This document shows positions 34,799 to 46,000 of a stretch of DNA of 64,000 nt, in pieces. Numbering within the stretch: the first letter of the stretch is position 1; every line of letters starts with the position of its first letter. Made by a program: the position numbers and the translations under genes. The stretch is from Magnolia sinica (Eukaryota > Streptophyta > Magnoliopsida > Magnoliales > Magnoliaceae), in assembly GCF_029962835.1 (NCBI RefSeq), contig NC_080590.1:64726001-64790000 (forward strand), in the 5' to 3' direction. The notes beneath the pieces are model-generated. The model was not told the DNA's origin. It did not search any database and saw nothing but the letters and a program-made list of their open reading frames with translations.

Positions 34799-37700
34799 AA
34801 ATAAAAATTATGCCTCTAAATCCAATTGCCTACTTAAACTAATATGCAAATTAAATTAAACAAGACAATTAACTCTAAGGCTTCCAAGCCATTAGAGGGT
34901 CCAATCACATAGACTACAAAGGATGTGGCAATTAGGATCAAATAAAAATTATGCCTTTAAATCCAATTGCTTATTTAAACTAATATGCAAATTAAGCTAA
35001 ACAAGGCAATTAACTCTAAGGCTTCTAAGCCATTAGAGGGTCCAATCACATAGACTACAAAGGATGTTGCAATTAAGCAACTAGTTTATAAGCATGATAA
35101 GTGTACATGTGTGTGTGGAATGTGCTAACTATCAACACTTAACATTCATCTAATCATGTATACATATAATTAAACATCCACCACATAAACATAATTAAAC
35201 AAGTGCTCAAATAACAATTCCAAACACAAGCATGCATGATGGTTCGGCTTCCCTACTCCATTCCCGGTGGATGCACTCAACCTATGAGTGTACCAAATTT
35301 CACTATCAGAGGTTTTAAGTCAAGTTCATTTCTAACCTTTACAATCCTACACAAGGACCAGCTCCCGCAAGAAACTATGTGGTTTTTTGTAGGCTCGCCA
35401 CGAACCTCAGTCCTACACAAAAACCTATCAGCATACACTTCCGCTGGAGGCTCCTGCAAGAGACTTTAGTTGATTTTTTTATAGGCTAACCAACAACCTC
35501 GGTCTTAATCTAAGGACCTACGTTTACTCCCATAGAGACTAACACATACGCATCCGTGTTTGGTGGCCTACACAAGGATTTTGATTTAGGCCTTACACAA
35601 GAACCTAGTCAAGTTTGACAATTCAAACTCTTACACTCAATCCCACATAAGGAATGAGTGTATACAGACTCTTACACTTAACAACTTGTCGGATTGAGCC
35701 CCTTTTGTAGCACCTTATCGGGCTGCTTGATCGATGCTCTCCCGATCATGATGCTGATGCTTTGCTAAGGCTTCAACTCCTAGATCAAACACCTTGCATG
35801 TGATGCTCCGATGCGGTGACCAATGTGATGGGAGGTTGGGTAGAATGTCCTACAACTAATGGGAAGTTGTAAAGCTTAGGGGATTCTACTTGATGAACAC
35901 TCTAGAGGTTGATAAACACTTGGATTTGCCAAGAAAAATTGCGTCTAAACTTTAGAGAGAGCTTGAGATCATGGTCTTCTTGTAGAGGAGCTTAGAATGT
36001 TCATTAAACTGAATAATCACCAAGAAGAGGGCATGGATCTCATTGGGATAGATCTTATGAGGTTTGGAAGACTTGAGATGCATTAGGGCTTCTAAAATGC
36101 CAAAATCTATCATAACCACAAAGATCCAGTTGCTAGATTTATAGGAAAAAAAGCTTAAACGAATTTATAATGGCTAATCTCCGGTTGCATCGAGAGCATG
36201 TTCAGTCCCACTGAATTATGTTCGGTTGCACCGAATTGAGGTTTAGTCGAACCGAATTTAAACAGGAAAGCCGCCGGACAAACTTGGGTACTTTCGGTTG
36301 CACCGAAGGTGGTCTTCGGTCACACCTTAAATGGTCTTCAGTGAGACCGAAGGTGGCACTCGATTGCATCTGAATTACCCGAAATTCTGCCCCAACACGC
36401 TGTCCTGTTTTAGCCGTCTTTCGGTCAGACCGACTGTGGCTTCTTTGGGATCAAAGGTTGCTGAAATTGTGTAGTTTTCTCAGCAACACGGAACCTCTAA
36501 AGCTAGTCTAAGGATGGTTAATTTAGGCTCCTATGGATTAATGGATTATCAATAAAAGGGTTTACCTGTTGGGTTTAAGATCATCTAGAGGTTTAGATTG
36601 TTTTGGGTCAAGGGTTAGGGTCACCAAGGCACTGTATTTACATGTTCTTTGCTCCTTGTTGCTCCACTTTCACTTGTGTGTTCGGTCTTCAGCTTTCAAG
36701 GGCTCAACCGACTACATGACACAAGGACTCGCGTGATTGACAAATAGGGTGCATAAATCAATACACTAACAGAAATATGATCCATCACAAGAGCTTGATT
36801 AGCCTTCAGAGTCTTCTCTTGAAGATCCCAACAAAAGTCCACAATATGATTTGTCAAACCGCAATGAGTGCATTGCGGTCTCCTCTACCACCATGGCGAC
36901 CTTTACCTCTCCCTGGTCATTTACTACCTCTACCACCTTTGCAAGAGAAACTTGCTGAAGTCTAGCATAGACCTTTGCCGCTAAAGGAATTGACACACCA
37001 CTTAAAATATGATATTTAGTTGATTGATATTCTTTTGCAAACTAAATAGAAGCTTCACTACTATCATATCCTCAAATTGCTTCTTCACAGTAATATCGGA
37101 AGTAACAGGATGATATATCGAGAGCTCTTCCCACATGCTAGTAAGTTTAGCAAACTACTTCCCAAGGGACTTATTCCCTTTTCGAATGAGAAAATCTCCT
37201 CATACAACTGTTAGACCTGCGAGATATTCTGCTATGAGGAATACATCTTTCTCATGGTATCCCAAACATCTTTCTTAGTGTTCAAAAACACCAAATTAGA
37301 GCCCACCTCGGGTTCCATGCTATTCCACAACCACAATCTAATTTGGACATCATCACACATCCACTGTCTGAATCTAGGATCAATTTCCTCCAGTTTAGAT
37401 TCTGTGAGGAATTGATCATTTTCTTGGGCCAAGAGGAAAACTTCAACCAATTTAGTCCAATGAAGATAATTCTTCCCATTCAGTTTCACGGAGGTTATGG
37501 ACACATTAAACAAAGGTCTAGACACCTTTCCCAGTGATGAGGAACCACTAACTGTACTTTTGACTCTATAACAGGTAGTGTTCGTAGTATCAGTATTGTT
37601 ACATGTATCACTAGATAGGAATATGGAAACATGTATTTATATTGCCGATATTTTCACTGATACCTGGAAATGCATCATTGATTGAGGGAAACATTGGGGA

Positions 37701-40001
37701 AACACGAGGAAATGGTGGAATTTCCCAATGAAACTTCAGGAGATGCTAAAATACACATTTGCATATTTAGGAATCAAATAATTGCAAATAAGATGCATAC
37801 ATAATAACTTTTTTCCTTTAATGGGGGTCTAAAAGCATGTAACACTTACTCCTATGCTCACTTTTTTGCAAACGATTCCATTTACTTGACAAAAATTGCA
37901 GAAAACAACATGTTTTCTGCCCAAAATGCAATGAGAACCACCTTTTCCTTAAGATCCAATCAACCACTAGGGTTTTGGGGACCTCCAACCTAGATCCAAA
38001 TATTAGGGATTTGAAAAAGAGGTCGGTGGTCCAAATCACTCCAAGTCGTGCAGTGATACCATGTAAAATAGGGAAGTAAGGCTGGTTCTAACAGAAACTA
38101 GAGAAAAGAGGAGAAAGATGGAGAAAATAGAAGAAAAGAGGAGAGAAGAGTGGATGTCTGCTCACTCTCTATCTTCTTTTCTTTTAGGGCCTAACATTTT
38201 ATAGTTGAAATTACATAAATGCCCTCCTTGTGTAAGAACTAACTAAAACAGTATTCATATGGGACTAAACTTAAAAACAATACACAACAAAGCCCAAAGG
38301 AGCCCAAGGACCAAACGTGTGGACTGCAATACTTTTAACAGATACAATACACCCATATCAGCCAATACGATACTGATATTTCAATCCATGATTGTGGCTT
38401 AGGGAAGAGATACAAATATGCATTCTTTCATAGCATGGCAAATGGGAGCTGTAGAATAAACCACATCCATAAGCTCCGAATTCATAATGTGGTAGCTGAG
38501 GATCCAAAGGAGATCAGAAATATGTTTATTGAGTTCTGTTCAAATCTATATTCCAAAGGTGTTTTCTCAAGCCCAAGGTTGAGATGTATTCCGATGTTGA
38601 TGGTGGGTCTGCTTGAAACAAGGTTTGAAGAAGTTTAAATTAGGAAGGTGTTAGGGGATATGTACAGGGACAAAGTGTTGGGGCTCACCATGGCTTTTGA
38701 CACTTTGAAGCATGACATTGTGGCTTTTATGAATGAGTTTCATGAGAGATCAAGATTGAGTAGAGGGTTGAACCCTATGTTCATTACCTTAATCCCTATG
38801 GTATAAGAAGCATCAAGGCTAATTGGAAGCATGTGCAAAATTTTAGCAAAGAGAAGGGGTGGCAATGGACCAGCATCTTGGGCCCTAAACTTAGTCCAAG
38901 GGCTGGGCCGGGGCCAATGATGAATGGCCATGTCAGGTCTGTTGGACTGGTCCAATCATCAAGTGGGCCAGCATTATACAAAAAGAATGGACGGTTTAAA
39001 GACACTTGTGTGTGGTTCATGACTTATCCATAGTGGCCATGTTTTGGTGTTACATACTCATTGAACGTGTAAACACACTTATCATATGCATGACTTCATG
39101 TATATCGGCCAAGTTTTGTTGTGTCATGTGTGTAAACACGCTTATCATTCGAAGCCTTTCTTACCCTGCTCAGTATCTATTTCTGAAATTTTCTGCGTGC
39201 TGCTTTATGCTAAAATCTATTTTTTTGTAGAAAAGTGGAGCAGGTAGCAGAAGAGGTCGACTCTTTGAAGGAAAGCCTGGATAAACATTTACTACGCAAT
39301 CAAAAACGGATGCTGGAAGCTAAAGAGAGAGCAGAATTACTGAAAAGAGCTGTATGCAATCATTTTCCTCATTAAATTTATGAACATGAATTCTTTCTTC
39401 TTCTTTTTCCAATTAAAAAATTTTATGAACATATTAATTACTTATATCTTGTTTGTGTTATATACAGTTGCCATCATTTCTTGGTCGAGAAATCTAGATC
39501 ATGGATTATCACCACGTAGTTACATGTTAGTGCTGCCTCAGCCCCACTAAAAACTGAGTTAGGGTGAGTTTAATCACTATATTTTGTAAAAAAAAATTTG
39601 AAAAGAAAGAAAATTAAGGAAAACTTATGGAGATTAAAATCTGTCAGAAAAAAAAATGGAGATTGAAGATCATTAAGGAAAACCATACATGGAAACCTAA
39701 ATGAAGAACTAAAACAGTGTTTAGAGTGAAAATAAATAACCCAAATATTTGAACACATGTGCTAACAAAGAGAAGATGCAAAATATAGAAAAAAATTGAA
39801 TTTAGTGGATGCACCAAAAAGAGAAAATGCATCATTTACAAAAATAGCTATCATTAGTGCACAATGTGCGCTTGCGCAGAGAGCTATAATCTATAGTATT
39901 TGTAGTTGCAATCCAGACCCTAGTGCATGATATTTGTAAACTAGTGTTGCGCCAAGGGTTCACTGATTGTGTGTGTGTGGGGGGGGAGGGGGTGGGGGCT
40001 T

Positions 40002-40068
<67 letters not shown>

Positions 40069-43000
40069 CATTGTGACGTGTACGTGAAATCCACTCTAAC
40101 CATCAGGTGAGTCAGCCCATGTTAGGCCTAACGCCCTAAAATCAGCTGCATGTGTGATTCAGGTGGGCCACACAATTGAGAACAATGTACAAGGAGATGC
40201 CTGCCCTTCAAACTATTTCCCTTGGTGCAGCCCCCCTTAATGTCTGACCAGCCTTGTTTTTGGGCCCTGGGCCTAATCTGATATGAATCATTTGATGGCT
40301 GGAGTCGATTTCTCATACACATTACTGTGGGCACTACAAAAAATCAATGGTGAGTGTCCCTCTCCCAACTATTTCCTTTGGTGTGACCCACTTGAATTGC
40401 AGAACAGTATGATTTTTGCGACCTGGGCCTAGTGTGTGATGGTGCATCTTTTTTTTTTTACACGCACACACACCCCACACACTCACGCTAGTGGAATTTC
40501 GCCACCTATGGGTACTCGAACCCTTGACCGGTTGCGTGACGGTGCATCTTGATGGTCAAATTGGGGTTCACATGCACATCATGGTGGGCCTTATAAAAAT
40601 CGAGGGTTGGCATTCCTCTCCCAACTATTTCGCTTGGTGTGGTCCACCTGAGTCATGGACCAACCTATTTTTTGGTTCTTGGGCCTTATACATCTAATGG
40701 TTGGGGTGGATTTCACGTACACACCATGGTGGGGCCCGCCCCTACTTTGCTTGCACGTAAGGTCTTCAACGGCCCTTCTCACAAGAGACATTTTCCTACA
40801 CATGTGTGCATGTGTGTCTATAATACCAATAATTAATAAGACGAGGAAACTAGAATTTGATGGTTTGGTCATGTACAATGGAGATGAAGAAATTGCACCG
40901 GTTAGGAGTTGGTACAAGTATAGATGGAGGTAGTAAGAACGGACTTGATAGTTGATAACCTATGGTCTAATTGGAGGTCTGGCCCTTGATAGAGTGGAAT
41001 GGCAGAATAGGATTCATGTACTTGACCCTAATTAATTATTATTATTTTATTTTTTTTGGCTAGAGAAATCAAATTTGATATGTTAATTAGTGAGGGTTGA
41101 TCTATCAATTGGCATTTAGCCATAATTTTTCCCTTTTCTTTTGAATAAATTATTTATTTTTTAATTATTTAAATTTTAAAAATGTTTAATATGGAAAATG
41201 TGTTTTTCATTTTCAATTAATGTGGAAATTTTATATATTAATGTGTTGGCCTATCTATCAATTGGCTACAAATTTTTATATTTATTTTTTACTGATTTTT
41301 TTCAACCGCACATGGTTTAAGCCTTTTTAACAAGGAAACTTATTACGTATAGCTGTTTTATGCAATGTTTTACCATGTGCCTTTTAACATCTCCAGAAAT
41401 TTTACTGAAAAAAATCCCACCTTTTCCCAATGCTTCCATCAGACTGATATTTTCTTGAATATGGGCGATACCAATACATGTTTCTGTATCCCCCAGTTAT
41501 CGATACATGTAACGATACCATAACCTGAACACTAGCTACATGAATCATATTTTACCATTCCTCTCTATCAAGGTCCATCTCCTTAGTTAGACCCAGTGTT
41601 TCAAATAGCGCCTGTAGCGTAGCGTGGCCGTAGCGCTACGTAGCGTCCCAAATAGTGTAAATCCCCTGTAGCGTACGCTACAGGGGTCGTAGCGTATGCT
41701 ACAGCTACATAGCGCGTAGCGTCCGTAGTGTAAGCTACAATGTATTTTTTTTACTATTTTATTTATTTATTATTATTTTTTTTTCACGTTTTCTTTGTTT
41801 CTAATGTTGAGGAATGTGACACTTGTATTACACTTGATACTTTTAACCTATGAGATTTATATTTCTTTTCATAATTGTAACTCGTGGTTTCAATTAGACA
41901 TTATTAATTAAAGTGATTTGCTTAGAAAGTTGTTGATGTGATAATTATTTGATTTGGCTTATATACGTGGATTGACTTTTGATAAATGATAACTAATGAC
42001 TTTTTTGAACATGCTTATAATTGATAAAATGAATCATCTTTTAGGCATTTTTATATTTTTTTTTCCTTTTTTTTTCCCACTATTTATTTTATTTGTCCGA
42101 TTTTTAAATTAAAAAATAGAAGTATCGTGTAGCTTACGCTACACGCTACGTATTTACGCTACATGCTATAGAGGGTTGAGCACTGCGCATCAAGCTACCG
42201 CTATTTAAAACACTGGTTAGACCATAAGTCATCAAATCTTTTCCAACTTGAACCAACTCCTAACTAGAGCAGTTCTTGGTCTTTGTTGCACATGATCAAA
42301 CCATCCAAGTCTACCTTTTCTCATCTTATTACCTATTGGTGCTACTCCTACATTCCCACAAATGCATTTATTCTAATTCTATCCTTGCGACTAATCATCT
42401 CAACATCCTCATTCAGCCAATGCTCATCCTATGAGCATGTCAGTAGTTAACTCTTCATGGCCACTTTTCCAAGTTAGCTGAATCTCATCTCTCCAATGCA
42501 TTACTCAGGTCATGTGTTAGATCTTGAAGTTTCTTTTTTAGATTGCTTGTGATTGGAATGGTTTCAACTCAGTCCTATTTTGACTTGGTTCTCCATCTAT
42601 GACGATACTTAGATCCTTAGAAAAACAAGGGCACCCAAGTCGGATGCTCAAATACTTGGATGAGGGTAAGGAAAGATGGACCTCCTTTTCCCAAGACAAA
42701 CCATATTTATTGCCATTTTGAATTCTAGATCTTTCAAGGGCACCCAAGAAAGGGAGTCTTCTTCAAAGCAAGTTCTTTGGTTTTTAGGTCTGCTGTGAAT
42801 GCCAAGCTAGGTGGTTGTAGTTTGTCTGGCCTAGATTGGTCTGCGCTTTAGTGTTTTCCCTTTTCTTTCTTTCTCTTTTCCTTGTATTCTTTAGCGGTTT
42901 TTTTTTTTTTTTTTTTTTCCACCCATTAATAAATTGCCATCCTTTAAAAAAAAGGGCACCCAAGAATTTGTAGTGGATAGTATCGATTCATCAGTAAATT

Positions 43001-46000
43001 CAACTCGTAATATTGTTATGGAAATATTTTAACATGATTATACATTCATGCAAATGTTCGATTTTTTTTTTTTTACACATGTGCACTGATCAATCCTTGC
43101 GTATCCTATCCTAAGAATTTTAATTTTGAGCATAAGCCAAAATTGCATTACTTAGTTTTGACAATTTATTGCGCTATATCAAATGCAATAGTTTAGTAGA
43201 CTATTTTGCCGAAATGAGTTTTTTATCCTTTCATAAAGGTTTACTGTTATGTTTCAGAACGGGGAGTCTGCTCATGTTCTAAGAATTTTTGATGAGGAAG
43301 CACAAGCGATGCAGTCAGCCCGGAATTCATCGTTAATGCTGGATGAAGCTTATAATACAGGAGTGGCTGTTCTTACAAAATATGCAGAACAAAGGGATCG
43401 TTTGAAGGTAAACTAAGACTCTGGATTTGCGACTGCTGCTCACAAAATTTCGTTGTTGAGTTCTTCAATGATATGCTGAAAATCCTGAAGTTTTTCTTAT
43501 GGCACTGTAGTACAATGATTTAGTTGGCAACTTGCCAGGTCAAATACATGGAAAGCTTAGCACTCATTTTCCATTTTAAAAAGCAAAGATAAATTCAAAA
43601 CTCTGCTTTAACTGTCTTATCAATTCACTCCATCCATTCATAATATCTTCTCTCTAATGTACAGTAAAAAAATCTCAGATTGTGTTCTCTATTTATGCTC
43701 CCTCCAATCTCCTTGAGAAGAGGCGCATAGGAGCTGGTGACCAACCTGCATGCCAACTATCCATAGTAGCCTACCCACAGCAAATGCCCATGCCCCTGAT
43801 AATTGCATTGTTGTGCCTGGGCTGTGAGGGCTCTCAGTGCATCTAATATCCTCCTCTTGTGAAAGTTCAGCAGGAGTTGGCAGCAGTCCACGCACCCACA
43901 CAAACACACACGCACCAAAAAAAAAAGGAGCATTTGACTGGTTGACTGCTGGGCTAATGGCCAATCCAAAAAATGGCTCATCAATTGGCAGTCAGGATTG
44001 ATGAATTTAGACAAATTGGATGTTACAGATAATTTAAACATGGGCCTTTGCTTTATATCTATACAATCACTTTGATATGAACAGAAGCTCTATTTGTGTT
44101 CTTTATTAATTATACATGCGTGTTTGTAAATGTAGTTCTGTAATTGTTAATCCTGAATTGAAATGTCACCATCACCATCACCATCATATCATAGCCTTGT
44201 CCCAGCTATTTGGGTCCAGCTTTCAACAGGGATTCTCATGATTGCTAAGAAAGAAGTTCTACAATGGCTCTCCAATTGAAATCAGCCCTTCTCCTTTACC
44301 CAGGCTTAGAACTGGTTGGACAATCAATTCTAGGCGGTGCTTCCAATCTAAAAGAAATACTATATTTAATTATTTAAAATTTATTGCTAGAAGTTTAACT
44401 TCAGTTCATTAATGTTTATAAAATGCCATAATTATTTTCTGAGTGAGCAAGATGCCACATACGTATTGTTAAAGTGCAAAACAAACATGTTAGTAGTAGT
44501 CTGATAAATCTTTTTGCCCAAGTAATAAGTAAAACTAAGTTTAAATGAAGATTATTTATTTATTTATTCAATTTTGAAAGATATTTATTTGTTTATTTGT
44601 TATTATTATTTTGTGATAGAATTCATTGGGGCCCTGTTTAGGAGCTTGGAAAATAAAATTGAGGAATTTTTTTTTTCCAAGAAAATGCCACTCTACTAAT
44701 TAGAGGAGTTACTTTTGGGTGAAAAGTAAAATCTAAGAAAATGGATTTACTTGGGTGGGCGGAAGAAATGGAGATGTGCCTCTAAAGTTTTATGTGATTG
44801 TCATGTACCAATCAAATTGAAGGGAAAATTTTATAGGACAGCTATAACACAAGTCATGCTTTATGGGACGGAATGTTGGGCAGTTAAGGGGCATGATTTT
44901 CATAGGAGTGTTGCTGAAATGGGGATGTTGAGATGGATGAGTGCAAAGATGTGGAGGGATCATCATTATCATCTAAGCCTTATCCAAGTTAATTGGGATC
45001 CGTAAAGATGACGAAGGATTCGATTAGAAATGAATGCATTCGAGGGAACTTAGGAGTAGCAGCAATGGGTAATAAGATGAGGGAAAGTAGACTAGATGAT
45101 GATCATGTGCAATGGAGACCAGGAATGGCGCCGGTTAAAGGAGTGAATTGGTGCACGTTGAAGGCTCTAAAAGGGCAACGGGAGGACCAAAGAGGACATG
45201 AGTGGAGGTAGTAAAGACTTGATGTCCAATGGTCTAACTAAAGCTATGACCCTTGATAGAGTGGAATAGTGGAAAAGGATTCATGTCACCAACTCTAATT
45301 AGTTAGGATGAGGCTTAGATGATATGATGATGAATTTCCTTGGAAAATCCGAATCTAAAAATCTCACCCTTCCCACTATTATTTCATTTTCAAATACAAG
45401 TTTCCTTCTCAATTTCTTATTTCTTATTTCTTATTTCTCTACTCTCCTCCTCTTCTCTCCTTTCTATGGGTTGTCCAATTTTAAGTTGGATGGGCCATAG
45501 AAGGTGGGCTGCACTTGATAGACAGTCCAAGGTGGACTGTCCATTTTCCACACCATTTGTAGAGATGGTTAGGATAATTCAAGCAAAGTAGGTCTTGAGA
45601 CGAGGAAATGAAGGTAGGCCGCATGTGATGCAATCCAAGTCATCAGACCTTTTCTAGCATGATTAATATGCACTGTACATTTTCCTAGTTATTGGTCATG
45701 TGGTTAGGATTAGCCAATTGTAGTGGGTTTTGAGAGGATGGGGCAATCAAAGAGGGGTTACATATGATGGATAGTCCAAATCAATGATTGGACCTTTTCT
45801 AGCATGGTCAATATGGACCATCTGTTCTCTTAGGCAATGATTAGATGGTTAGGATCATCCAATCAAAGTGAATTTTGAGAGAAACCCAATCCATGATTGG
45901 ACATTTTCTAGTATATCACTATGGACTGATCATTCTCCTAGCCACAAATTAGATGGTTGGGATCATCTGATCAAAGTAGGTTTTGAGAGGGATGGGCCAG

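Larger units (their letters stand above)
31110..38340 (-). mobile_element. Ty1/copia element, 3' end missing, two nested insertions
   Basis: Minus-strand copia element. From its 5' side: 5' LTR 38340-38062, primer site 38061-38045, leader, gag 37525-36800 with zinc knuckle, protease ~34500, integrase ~34300-33300, RT ~33000-31400 and RNase H ~31230-31110, in the copia order (integrase before RT). It breaks off inside RNase H where LINE 1 begins, so there is no 3' LTR. It is interrupted by an LTR-like block (34797-36771) and a hAT-like MITE (31666-32419). Confidence 0.9.
21876..39230 (+). other. Membrin intron 1, 17.4 kb
   Basis: Phase-2 intron, GTACCG ... TTTTTTTGTAG. Its contents are listed separately: a duplicated ~150-bp block around a TIR element, a gypsy 3' end, a 6-kb LINE, a copia element with two nested insertions, a LINE RT fragment and a small GC-rich repeat. 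All long open frames inside it are transposon remnants, and the three larger elements all lie antisense to membrin. Confidence 0.93.
39352..43257 (+). other. Membrin intron 2, 3.9 kb
   Basis: Phase-0 intron, GTATGC ... TATGTTTCAG. It holds a GT/GA microsatellite, a GGGCCCACC-type foldback with a SINE, two RTE LINE fragments, a hAT-like MITE and a 0.2-kb LINE 3' insertion. Splice-site-proximal parts (39352-39960, 43000-43257) are AT-rich and unremarkable. Confidence 0.95.
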
